Below are positions 34,852-42,138 of a stretch of DNA of 55,539 nt, one piece after another. The translations under genes were made by a program, and so were the position numbers. Under the pieces are notes generated by a model. That model ran no database searches. It worked only from the letters and a program-made list of their open reading frames with translations, and had not been told where the DNA came from. This DNA comes from JAGLTN01 sp023135255 (GTDB lineage: Bacteria; Planctomycetota; Phycisphaerae; Sedimentisphaerales; Anaerobacaceae), in NCBI GenBank assembly GCA_030639495.1, contig DAOWCP010000003.1:1-55539 (forward strand). Direction: 5' to 3'. Positions within the stretch are counted from its first letter, which is position 1; the number at the start of each line of letters is the position of its first letter.

Positions 34852-34902
34852 GCTTAAAGGCTTACTCGCCTCAAAGCTTTTGCCGGAATTCTCCCGACAA
34901 AA
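34852..34902 (-). promoter_or_regulatory. candidate two-hairpin leader of the rpsF operon
   Basis: The mRNA leader can form two adjacent hairpins: TTTGTCGG with CCGGCAAA around a GAGAATT loop (34879-34902), and GCTT/AAGC plus AGGC/GCCT around GAGTAA (34852-34877). S6:S18 autoregulatory leaders are known in this operon in many bacteria. I cannot match the known motif confidently. Confidence 0.35.
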
Positions 34903-34919
34903 TCATATTCTTTTTTCTA

Positions 34920-35501
34920 TTATTGCCCCGAAACATCAGGGTTATACTCATTCATTGCCTTATCACTACCATGCTCAACCCAGCATAAAACCGCTTTGCT
35001 CGCACGATCAACCGCCTCGTCGATTATAGGCCTCTGCTCGCTATCTATCCTGCCAAGAACATAAGCCGCCGAATCCGCAAACCTACTGGCCCCAATGCCG
35101 ACCCGCAAACGCGTCACATCATTGCTGCCAAGTTTACCTATCACATCCGAAAGGCCCTTCTGGCCGCCAGCTGAACCTTTCCGACGCATCCGAATCCTGC
35201 CGCAATCAATCGCCATATCATCACTGACTATCAGCACATCATCAAGCTCAAGCTTATAAAAACCCGCTGCAGTTGCGACCGCCTGACCGCTAAGATTCAT
35301 ATACTGGTAAGGCTTCAACAATATTAACTTTTTATCCGCAAAAACACCCTGGCCAAACAAAGCTCCAAACTTCTTCTGCTTCACTTCTATACCAAGGGCT
35401 TTCGCAAGCAAATCTATAACTTCAAACCCGACATTATGACGAGTGTTGTCATATTCTTTCCCTGGATTACCCAGGCCGACAACCATTTTAACCTCGCCCA
35501 T
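34920..35501 (-). CDS. pth: peptidyl-tRNA hydrolase
   Basis: Pth recycles peptidyl-tRNA released from stalled ribosomes. The 193-residue protein opens MVVGLGNPGKEYDNTRHNVG, with the catalytic His in TRHNVGF and the conserved Asn. KPYQYMNLSGQAV and LIVSDDMAIDCGRIRMRRKG follow, then SAGGQKGLSDVI. It lies between rplY and rpsF on one strand, a frequent arrangement (prs-rplY-pth). Confidence 0.97.
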   Translation of the reverse strand: MGEVKMVVGLGNPGKEYDNTRHNVGFEVIDLLAKALGIEVKQKKFGALFGQGVFADKKLILLKPYQYMNLSGQAVATAAGFYKLELDDVLIVSDDMAIDCGRIRMRRKGSAGGQKGLSDVIGKLGSNDVTRLRVGIGASRFADSAAYVLGRIDSEQRPIIDEAVDRASKAVLCWVEHGSDKAMNEYNPDVSGQ

Positions 35502-35524
35502 AATAACCAGCCTTTACTACAACA

Positions 35525-36163
35525 CTACTCTTGCGATTCCTCTTCTTCCTTCTCATCACCAATAACCTCAGGAGCAGACGGCACCTCCTCTTCAAGCTCT
35601 TCTGTACTCTTAGCAGCTGCCACAAGACTACAAGTCAATACCAGAGTAGATGGATCGCTTGCAAGAACAACTCCATCAGGAAGCTCAACATCACTTGCGT
35701 AAATATTGTCACCAACTTTGACTTCCTTAATGTTTACTACCAGGGCCTCCGGAATTGCATTAACCTGACACTCAACCTCAAGAGAAGATGCATGCTCTTC
35801 AATAATACCACCCTCTTTAGAACCCTCAGCTGTGCCCTTCAATGCGATCTGAACTGAAACTTTCACCTTCTCAGTCACATTAACCCGCATAAGATCTATA
35901 TGAATGATATCCCTTCCAAGATGATCATACTGCAAATCCTTAAACATTACTGTTTCCACCTGGCCGTCAATGTCAATATCAAGAACACGTGTCCCACGGT
36001 GCAAACCTTCAACAAGATTGTGTTTGTCCAACGAAACCGCTACTGATTCCTTCTTATGGCCGTAAATAACTGCGGGAATACGACTCTGCTTACGAAGTTT
36101 CTTGGCCAATTTCGTACCAGCATGTTCTCTGATCTGAGCTTTCAAAACCAAAGATTTTTCCAT
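35525..36163 (-). CDS. rplY: 50S ribosomal protein L25/general stress protein Ctc
   Basis: The CTC form of L25 binds 5S rRNA. It has an N-terminal L25 domain (residues 1-95: LRKQSRIPAVIYGHKKESVA, FKDLQYDHLGRDIIHIDLMR) and a C-terminal TL5-type domain (about 100-185: LEVECQVNAIPEALVVNIKE, LPDGVVLASDPSTLVL) with an acidic tail. ATG at 36163 has GAGG eight bases upstream; a longer frame toward 36322 has no site and reads through repeat sequence. It lies between prs and pth. Confidence 0.95.
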   Translation of the reverse strand: MEKSLVLKAQIREHAGTKLAKKLRKQSRIPAVIYGHKKESVAVSLDKHNLVEGLHRGTRVLDIDIDGQVETVMFKDLQYDHLGRDIIHIDLMRVNVTEKVKVSVQIALKGTAEGSKEGGIIEEHASSLEVECQVNAIPEALVVNIKEVKVGDNIYASDVELPDGVVLASDPSTLVLTCSLVAAAKSTEELEEEVPSAPEVIGDEKEEEESQE

Positions 36164-36187
36164 AATATCCTCATTTCTATCTATAAT

Positions 36188-36242
36188 TATACTACTCACA
36201 ACTGAGTTTTTCTTTTTATCCGCTGGCATCCCGAAAAGGTAT
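36188..36242 (+). repeat. 55-bp internally deleted derivative of repeat family 2
   Basis: The left part matches the family start (TATACT, then C-CAA-TGA-TTTTTC and TTTATCCGC-GG) and the right end is AAAAGGTATA. The central hairpin and second CGCGG segment are missing. TA lies at both ends. A complete copy begins 21 bases downstream. Confidence 0.5.
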
Positions 36243-36262
36243 AGCCAACTCAAATTCCTATA

Positions 36263-36365
36263 TATACTGATCCCAATTGAATTTTTCCGTTTATCCGCGG
36301 GTAAATGACTTAAAAATAACAAGTTACGGATTTATTCGCGGGCATTTACTACCCTTAAGGGTATA
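36263..36365 (+). repeat. 103-bp TA-flanked repeat, family 2, copy 2
   Basis: Complete copy between prs and rplY, with the left end TATACTGATCCC, the TTTATCCGCGGGTAAA near-palindrome, the ACTT/AAGT hairpin, TTTATTCGCGGG and the right end ACCCTTAAGGGTATA. Same length as copy 1. Confidence 0.85.
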
Positions 36366-36383
36366 CTTTTGGAACCTTATATT

Positions 36384-37337
36384 TTAGACATTATTAAAAA
36401 GACTGCTGACTGACTCATTGCGGTGAATACGCTTTATCGCCTCACCAAGCATCGATGCAACACTCAAAACTTTTATATTCTTCAATTTATCCGTATGTTC
36501 ATTCAGCGGTATAGTATCTGTCACTACTATACCATCGATTGGAGCATCATTTAATCTCTCAACTGCCTGCCCCGCGAAAACACCGTGAGTTGCACCAACA
36601 TATATCTTCTTAGCTCCACGCGATTTCACCATCTTAGCAGCACTGCAAATCGTTCCCGCCGTCGCGATAATGTCATCACACATAATAACATTTTGACCTT
36701 CGACATCACCAATGATCTCTTGCGCCTCGACCTCACTGCCGCTGACACGCTTCTTATGAACTATCGCAAGCTCACCGCCAAGATGCGATGCATACTTAGC
36801 CGCCGTTTTCATATTGCCAACATCAGGAGAAACAACTGTCAGGTTGTTGATTTTCTGATTCCTGAAATAATGACTAAGTATCAATTCACCCGCAAGATGA
36901 TCTACCGGTATATCAAAAAAGCCCTGAAGCTGCGCTGCATGAAGGTCTATAGACATAACCCTGTCCGCCCCAGCCACAGTAATCAGATTAGCTACCAGCT
37001 TAGCTGTGATCGGAACCCTGCCCTCATCTTTTCTATCCTGCCTTGCATAACCAAAATAAGGAATAACAAGGGTTATACGCTTGGCGCTGGCTCTGCGAAG
37101 ACAATCAACATAGATCAAAAGCTCCATCAGATTCTCATCCACCGGAGCACACGTAGAACCCAGCACAAAACAATCCCTGCCGCGAACATCATCCTCAAGC
37201 TTGATTATCTTTTCACCATCCGGAAACCTGTCAACCTTAACGCCGCCAAGAGGTATCTCCAGATACCGGCAGACTTTAACTGCAAGCCCCGGACTACCAC
37301 TACCAGCAAAAACTTTCAGATTATCATCAAGAAACAT
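36384..37337 (-). CDS. prs: ribose-phosphate pyrophosphokinase
   Basis: Makes PRPP from ribose 5-phosphate and ATP for nucleotide, His and Trp synthesis. The 317 residues match class I enzymes: FAGSGSPGLAVKVCRYLEIP, CRRASAKRITLVIPYFGYAR (the latter as DCLRRASAKRIT in the protein) and QDRKDEGRVPITAK, then the PRPP-binding loop VIMCDDIIATAGTICSAA. The metal-binding MSIDLHAAQLQGFF is present. It lies between glmU and rplY on the minus strand and links to purM functionally only. Confidence 0.97.
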   Translation of the reverse strand: MFLDDNLKVFAGSGSPGLAVKVCRYLEIPLGGVKVDRFPDGEKIIKLEDDVRGRDCFVLGSTCAPVDENLMELLIYVDCLRRASAKRITLVIPYFGYARQDRKDEGRVPITAKLVANLITVAGADRVMSIDLHAAQLQGFFDIPVDHLAGELILSHYFRNQKINNLTVVSPDVGNMKTAAKYASHLGGELAIVHKKRVSGSEVEAQEIIGDVEGQNVIMCDDIIATAGTICSAAKMVKSRGAKKIYVGATHGVFAGQAVERLNDAPIDGIVVTDTIPLNEHTDKLKNIKVLSVASMLGEAIKRIHRNESVSSLFNNV

Positions 37338-37358
37338 TTTAATCCTTTTGTTCTAATT

Positions 37359-37463
37359 TATACTAATCCAAATTAAATTTTACCGTTTATCCGCGGGTAA
37401 ATAACTTAAAAATAACAAGTTACGGATTTATTCGCGGACATTTACTACCCTTTTAAGGGTTTA
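37359..37463 (+). repeat. 105-bp TA-flanked repeat, family 2, copy 3, overlapping the 3' end of glmU
   Basis: Copy between prs and glmU. It has the left end TATACTAATCC, the CCGCGG near-palindrome, the hairpin and a right end ACCCTTTTAAGGGTTTA, two bases longer than usual. On the minus strand its right end encodes the last residues (KPLKG) and stop codon of GlmU. Confidence 0.85.
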
Positions 37464-38668
37464 ATTAAACTATTTTTTGATACTACGGTCCCGGATTCGA
37501 TCTTACTGCCCTTGGCAAGCTCAACAGGGGCTACAATAACAACTCCCGAACCAACGTAACTGTCATCACCAATTTTAGTCTTGTTAATATTCTCACCGTC
37601 AAAATTAGCCGTTATAGTACCCGCGCCAATATTGACGTTCTTACCGATCTCAGAATCACCAATATAATTAAGATGTCTCGCCCTGACCCCCGCGCCAAGC
37701 ACCGAATCCTTCACCTCAGTAAAAACACCCAGCACAACATCATCTTCAATAACAGTATCATTCCTCAAATACGCGAAAGGCCCGATCCTGCAACTCTTAC
37801 CTATATTCGCAATACCATGAATATAAGTGAAAGGCTCAATAACAGTATCCTGACCGATCTGGGCCCTGGCGTCGATCCACGTATTATCCGGGTCAACAAT
37901 AGTAACACCACCATCCATCAATTCATCCTGAACCCTGTCCTGCATTATCCTGCCCACCTCGCTAAGCTGCCTTCTGCTGTTAACACCGATCGCCTCTTCA
38001 GGCCTGACCGCCGTTATTGCCACAACCTTATGCCCAGCTGCAAGAACTATCGCCAACACATCCGTTATATAGTACTCATTCTTAACATTGTTAGGCTCAA
38101 CTTTTTCAAGTGCCTCAAGCAATATTTTATTTTTGAAAAGATAATAACTTGGATTAACCTCCTGTATCGCAAGCTGCTTCTCATCACAGTCACTATCCTC
38201 AACAATACCCTGAATATTACCGTAGCTGTCCCTGCAAATCCTGCCGTAACCACTCGGATCATCAAGAACCGCTGTCGCCAAAGTCGTCGCAGACTGCTCC
38301 GAATCATGCTTGTCAACCAGCGTCTTCAAGGTTTCCTTCCGGATCAAAGGCCCATCGCCGCAAAGAACCAGCGTATCGCCGTCAAAACCTGCCAGCTCAT
38401 CCTTACAGCACATAACCGCATGAGCCGTACCCTTCTGCTCCGCCTGCGTCACCCACACAATATCATCATGCCCGCCGTAACGCTCTTTAACCTGATCCGC
38501 CCCATAGCCTACAACCACATATATCTTTTCAACATCGACAGCACGACAAGCATCAAGAACATAACTCAGCATAGGCCTTCCACATACTTCGTGAAGTACC
38601 TTAGGTAGCATAGTGTTCATCCTGCTGCTGACACCCGCTGCCAATATTACTGCTGCTCGTTTTGCCAT
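37445..38668 (-). CDS. glmU: bifunctional GlmU (GlcN-1-P acetyltransferase / GlcNAc-1-P uridyltransferase), short C-terminus
   Basis: GlmU makes UDP-GlcNAc for peptidoglycan and lipid A. The N-terminal uridyltransferase (about 1-230) has AVILAAGVSSRMNTMLPKVL and LCGDGPLI. The beta-helix acetyltransferase half (about 250-407) keeps the catalytic His in VRARHLNYIGDSEIG and NIGAGTITANFDGENINKT. It is 407 residues against a usual 450-460: the final 30-40 residues, which contribute to acetyl-CoA binding in E. coli, are absent. The last five residues and the stop come from a family 2 repeat. Whether acetyltransferase activity is retained is uncertain. Confidence 0.9.
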   Translation of the reverse strand: MAKRAAVILAAGVSSRMNTMLPKVLHEVCGRPMLSYVLDACRAVDVEKIYVVVGYGADQVKERYGGHDDIVWVTQAEQKGTAHAVMCCKDELAGFDGDTLVLCGDGPLIRKETLKTLVDKHDSEQSATTLATAVLDDPSGYGRICRDSYGNIQGIVEDSDCDEKQLAIQEVNPSYYLFKNKILLEALEKVEPNNVKNEYYITDVLAIVLAAGHKVVAITAVRPEEAIGVNSRRQLSEVGRIMQDRVQDELMDGGVTIVDPDNTWIDARAQIGQDTVIEPFTYIHGIANIGKSCRIGPFAYLRNDTVIEDDVVLGVFTEVKDSVLGAGVRARHLNYIGDSEIGKNVNIGAGTITANFDGENINKTKIGDDSYVGSGVVIVAPVELAKGSKIESGTVVSKNSLIKPLKG

Positions 38669-38697
38669 CTTAAAAAAACCTTAAAAATAAAATAACA

Positions 38698-38769
38698 CTA
38701 CCCGACCAGGACTTGAACCTGGAACGTGGGCTCCAAAAACCCATGTGTTACCGATTACACCATCGGGTA
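38698..38769 (-). tRNA. tRNA-Gln(TTG)
   Basis: A 72-base cloverleaf on the minus strand. The acceptor pairs TACCCGA with TCGGGTA, the D arm is GTGT/ACAC, the anticodon stem TGGGT/GCCCA encloses loop TTTTGGA with anticodon TTG, and the T arm CCAGG/CCTGG encloses TTCAAGT. The discriminator base is G. CCA is not encoded. It lies 29 bases upstream of glmU. Confidence 0.93.
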
Positions 38770-38779
38770 GTAATAATCA

Positions 38780-39000
38780 TCCACTTTTCTAAGCGACTGC
38801 TCGAACCCAAGCGATTCTATATAGCTGTCACGGAGACCTTACATAGGCCCGATTTGGCCCTGTCGGAGGCTTGAGTCAACCACGCCGTGATACTGCTGAC
38901 CCCAAAGATTCTTTCGAACCTAAAAGTCTACCCCGTGCGACAGAGTATTTCCAAGGCAGGAATGTAACCCACCTGCAATAACAAATCAACTCTTTTTTTC
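38780..39000. ncRNA. candidate structured RNA upstream of tRNA-Gln, unidentified
   Basis: This stretch is richer in G and C than the AT-rich spacer beyond it and has no supported protein. Possible stems: GGTTC-GAAA-GAATC (38907-38920, minus strand), GCAGG/CCTGC (38956-38976), and TCACGG/CCGTGA (38828-38833 with 38885-38890) enclosing an imperfect AGGCC hairpin. The size of about 200 bases is like 6S RNA, but I could not match 6S, RNase P, tmRNA or SRP motifs. It may instead be a tRNA-Gln leader. Strand uncertain. Confidence 0.3.
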
Positions 39001-39403
39001 ACTATCGACAAAAAATCCACCTACCAGTACTGAAAACCCACTTTTTAACCAAAAAAAATAATACCGTCCCATAACAACCCCACTTTTCAACCCTAAAAAC
39101 CCTATCCCCAAACAAAGTTTTTAAAAAAAATACTATCACAATATGTAGTATTACCACTCCCCCTGAACTGCTCTCATATAATCCTAAACTTAGAAACCAT
39201 ATTTTACTTCTACCTTCTGTTACTAAAATACATGAATTTATATTTTACTTTTATCCTATATATCTAAGATATAACGCTTAGAAAAGTAGCAGATACTCTC
39301 GAAACATAAAAACTCGATTCCTCTTATACCCCGTCGTTTCATACAATATCTTGTGGTTCACCATGAGCTTTATAAGATCGCCAACAGCCAGGTATCGCCG
39401 GCT
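39001..39403. other. AT-rich intergenic region
   Basis: This spacer is AT-rich with runs of A and C (for example AACCCCACTTTT-like segments). I see no open frame with a ribosome-binding site, no clear promoter and no repeat copy. Confidence 0.5.
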
Positions 39404-39829
39404 TTACATTGTGTCAATCATTGGCTGGGAGTTCTGCTTAACCCGCTGCCAAAGCAAAAGGACAACAACGCCAAATACAATACAAGGCACCCCATCCCCA
39501 AGAAACCACTGAACCGGCATCCCTACCATCAGCCCAGTCACCACACAGCCAGCCCCCAATAATACAGAAGCCACCGCCGTAAAAGGCACCAGAACCCCAT
39601 ACTTCATAGGCTCCCTCGCAAGAATAACCAAATACACCCCCACCGCAACATACGTTCCCGACATCAAACGAACCGCATACTCAACCAAAGGCTGATCCGC
39701 AAAACCAGGAGATTCAACCCCAAAGTATTTAGCAATCGATTCAAATACTGAGATAGGCAAAAACACCCCAACCACACTCAGCAAACAAAAAACACCACCC
39801 AACCACAAACATATTTTTAACCCACGCAT
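39404..39829 (-). CDS. small four-helix membrane protein of unknown function
   Basis: A 141-residue protein with four likely membrane helices (CLWLGGVFCLLSVVGVFLPI; MSGTYVAVGVYLVILA; VPFTAVASVLLGAGCVVTGL; GDGVPCIVFGVVVLLLW). A soluble loop between helices 1 and 2 reads FESIAKYFGVESPGFADQPL. I do not recognise the family with confidence. An AAAGGGG site lies 7-10 bases before the ATG, which supports it as a real gene. It is isolated between long spacers. Confidence 0.7.
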   Translation of the reverse strand: MRGLKICLWLGGVFCLLSVVGVFLPISVFESIAKYFGVESPGFADQPLVEYAVRLMSGTYVAVGVYLVILAREPMKYGVLVPFTAVASVLLGAGCVVTGLMVGMPVQWFLGDGVPCIVFGVVVLLLWQRVKQNSQPMIDTM

Positions 39830-40497
39830 TCGTAACCCCTTTCAATAAACAGTAATCTTTCTGTTATTAATTTCTCACTGTCTCCTCAAATTCAAGCCTT
39901 TTTATTCTCCATTCAACACTTGCCTTTCTGCACGTTCCGACTAAACCTCTCGCCAAGTGTCCGTCATCTGTTCAGCACCTCAATCTGCTTCCTCAACTGC
40001 TGCTTAACTGCAAACAATAATATCTTCCAAATATAGCAAATACAACACAAAACAAGCATCAATACTCTCAAAATCCCAGCCGAAAACAAAAAATTCACCC
40101 GAATTTCACCAAAATTCAAAAATAATCCCCGTTTAAAGCTCAAAAACCAACAAAACCCCATTTCTCGCCTTGTTATTTTTGGTCAAAAAGGGTCAAATCG
40201 TGGTCATTTTTCGGAAAAAAAGCAAAAAAAAGGGAAAAAACCGAAAAAAAGGTGAAAAAAGGTAAATTTTTGAAAGCCGATTTCGCCGAATCCACCCAAA
40301 AACACCTCAAAACCTGCCAAAATGACTTGCAAAAACCCTGTCCATCAGATTTTCCAGTGCCCCTTTTACGCAAATGCGTAAAAAAACCGCTCATTCAATC
40401 AATTTTCCACCTCAAAAATGAAAAAAACCACCCCCTTTGGTCTGCCTGACCAAGACAAACCAGGATTTTCATAAACAAACCCCTCAACAAAAGGGTA
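39830..40497. other. long low-complexity intergenic region
   Basis: About 670 bases without a supportable gene. Around 40180-40270 the plus strand is dominated by A and G runs, with short GGTCA and GGTGAAAAA-like repeats. Short open frames on the minus strand (for example 40173-40394) are rich in Phe and Lys because of this composition and lack family similarity. The repeat array starts at 40498. Confidence 0.5.
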
Positions 40498-40702
40498 TAT
40501 ACTGATCGCAATTGAATTTTACCGTTTATCCGCGGGTAACTATACTGATCTCAATTGAATTTCCCCGCTTATCCGCGGGTAACTAACTTAAAAATAACAA
40601 GTTATGGATTTATTCGCGAGCATTTACTACCCTTAAGGGTATAATTTAAAAATAACAAGTTACGGATTTATTCGCGGGCGTTTACTAGCCCTGAAGGGTA
40701 TA
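40498..40702 (+). repeat. nested pair of family 2 repeats (copy 4 split by copy 5)
   Basis: Order: left half of an outer copy (40498-40540), a complete 103-bp inner copy (40541-40643), then the right half of the outer copy (40644-40702). The inner copy sits at a TA between GGGTAAC and ATTTAAAAATAAC of the outer one. Removing it with one TA leaves an outer element of normal length, matching the family there except for one base. This is direct evidence that the element moves and duplicates TA. It lies 38 bases upstream of msrBA. Confidence 0.85.
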
Positions 40703-40739
40703 ATTGTATGAAACGAACAATAAATAAGGCCTGGACAAA

Positions 40740-41729
40740 ATGAAGAAAACAATCTACATAACCTTTACATGCGTACTGATTTGCTTCGCTCTGATTGCAT
40801 TTTTAAGCATTTCCAACACAAGAAAAGCTGGAAAAAGCCCCCAAAAACACCAAACCAAAACCCAAAAGGACAATAATATGTACAATAAACTAACCCCTGA
40901 AGAAGAATACGTAATCGTCCAAAAAGGCACAGAAACCCCTTTTAGCGGCAAATACGACAAATTCATGGACAAAGGCACATACACCTGCAAGAGGTGCGGC
41001 TCAGAACTGTTCAAATCTTCTTCTAAATTCGATTCAGGCTGTGGTTGGCCAAGTTTCAACGACCAAATCCTCTCCGCCGTCAAATCCCAACCCGACCCAG
41101 ATGGCAAAAGAGTTGAAATAACCTGTGCAAAATGCGACGCACACCTCGGCCACATCTTCAAAGGCGAACAGCTAACCACCAAAAACACCAGATACTGCGT
41201 AAATTCAATATCAATGAACTTCATCCCCGCTGAAACAAAAAAGACAAAAACCGAAAAAGCAATCTTCGCCGCAGGCTGTTTCTGGGGCGTACAATACCAT
41301 TTCCAAAAAGCCCCTGGTGTAATTTCTACCACCGTAGGCTATACTGGGGGAAAAACAGAAAACCCAACATATCAGCAGATCTGCACCGACAAAACAGGCC
41401 ATGCCGAAGCAATAGAAGTGATATTCGACCCAGCAAAAACCACTTACGAAAAGCTCGCCAGGCTATTCTTCGAAACCCACGATTTCACCCAGCTAAACCG
41501 CCAAGGCCCGGACGTCGGAACCCAATACCGCTCCGCTGTCTATTATCTGAATGATGACCAAAAACACACTATCATAAAATTAATAAGCATTTTAAAAGAA
41601 AAAGACCACATCGTTAAAACCGAAATCGCACCCGCAAAAAAATTCTATCCTGCTGAAAATTACCATCAGCAATACTACAAAAAAACCGGAAAAACCCCAT
41701 ACTGCCACACATACAAAAAAATCTTTTAG
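40740..41729 (+). CDS. MsrB-MsrA fusion methionine sulfoxide reductase, membrane-anchored or exported
   Basis: Reduces both sulfoxide forms of oxidised Met. Residues 1-30 hold a membrane segment or signal (IYITFTCVLICFALIAFLSI). MsrB (about 50-160) has the zinc CxxC pairs CKRCGSELF and CAKCDAHLGH, with CGWPSF, and the catalytic Cys in RYCVNSISMNF. MsrA (about 172-329) has AAGCFWGVQYHFQKAPGV with its catalytic Cys, and GTQYRSAVYY. The order MsrB-MsrA is the reverse of PilB-type fusions. An internal ATG at 40878 (residue 47) has AAAAGGA seven bases upstream and would give a soluble cytoplasmic form, so two products are possible. Confidence 0.92.
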   Translation: MKKTIYITFTCVLICFALIAFLSISNTRKAGKSPQKHQTKTQKDNNMYNKLTPEEEYVIVQKGTETPFSGKYDKFMDKGTYTCKRCGSELFKSSSKFDSGCGWPSFNDQILSAVKSQPDPDGKRVEITCAKCDAHLGHIFKGEQLTTKNTRYCVNSISMNFIPAETKKTKTEKAIFAAGCFWGVQYHFQKAPGVISTTVGYTGGKTENPTYQQICTDKTGHAEAIEVIFDPAKTTYEKLARLFFETHDFTQLNRQGPDVGTQYRSAVYYLNDDQKHTIIKLISILKEKDHIVKTEIAPAKKFYPAENYHQQYYKKTGKTPYCHTYKKIF

Positions 41730-41921
41730 CACCAAATCCGCCTCCAATAATATCTCCGGACAGCAATTAACAAAAGCAAGAACACTAAGCTAAAAAAGTA
41801 AAAATAATGCTGATTTTTAACACGATGTTATTGTGAAAAATAAAAACCATGTAATGTTACTTCTATCACTTACTAAAAGCCTGCAAAATCCTTCAAAATG
41901 CTTTTTATGTGAAAAAATCTC

Positions 41922-41949
41922 TTGCTTAAATAAATACGCTCTGTATAAT
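41922..41949 (+). promoter_or_regulatory. distal promoter of the hydrogenase operon
   Basis: TTGCTT at 41922-41927 and a perfect TATAAT at 41944-41949 are separated by 16 bases. Transcription from here would give a leader of about 180 bases containing a hairpin TTGCTGT-CTCG-ACAGCAA (41983-42000). Confidence 0.6.
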
Positions 41950-42066
41950 CTCGTTTCGCTTGTGAACTCAAACACAAACTAATTGCTGTCTCGACAGCAA
42001 AGAGAATTGGGGTAGTAAGGTTTAAGATGTGGCTTTATCGTGATTTTTGAGGTTCGTATTGCGGGG

Positions 42067-42095
42067 TTGACGATGTCGATTTTGCCGGATATCAT
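42067..42095 (+). promoter_or_regulatory. proximal promoter of the hydrogenase operon
   Basis: TTGACG at 42067-42072 and TATCAT at 42090-42095 with a 17-base spacer. The start site would lie near 42102, about 37 bases before the first ATG. Confidence 0.55.
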
Positions 42096-42138
42096 AAAAA
42101 GAGACAGTATTCGTAAGAATTTTAGCTGGGATTAGAAA

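Larger units (their letters stand above)
41730..42138. other. intergenic region with tandem promoters before the hydrogenase operon
   Basis: About 410 bases. The left half is AT-rich and unremarkable. Two promoter candidates (41922-41949 and 42067-42095) and a short hairpin (41983-42000) lie in the right half. No open frame is supportable. Confidence 0.55.

Noticed and set aside
38780..39000. 6S RNA, RNase P RNA, SRP RNA or tmRNA next to tRNA-Gln
   Set aside because: A GGGTTACA/CCTGC stretch is like part of 6S RNA but lies at the wrong end and the closing stem is absent; none of the other families' conserved motifs is present.
39964..40161. Open frame of 65 codons on the minus strand
   Set aside because: No ribosome-binding site or family similarity; lies in an AT-rich spacer.
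40173..40394. Open frame of 73 codons on the minus strand
   Set aside because: Its composition (Phe, Lys) follows from the A-rich tract; no ribosome-binding site and no recognisable domain.
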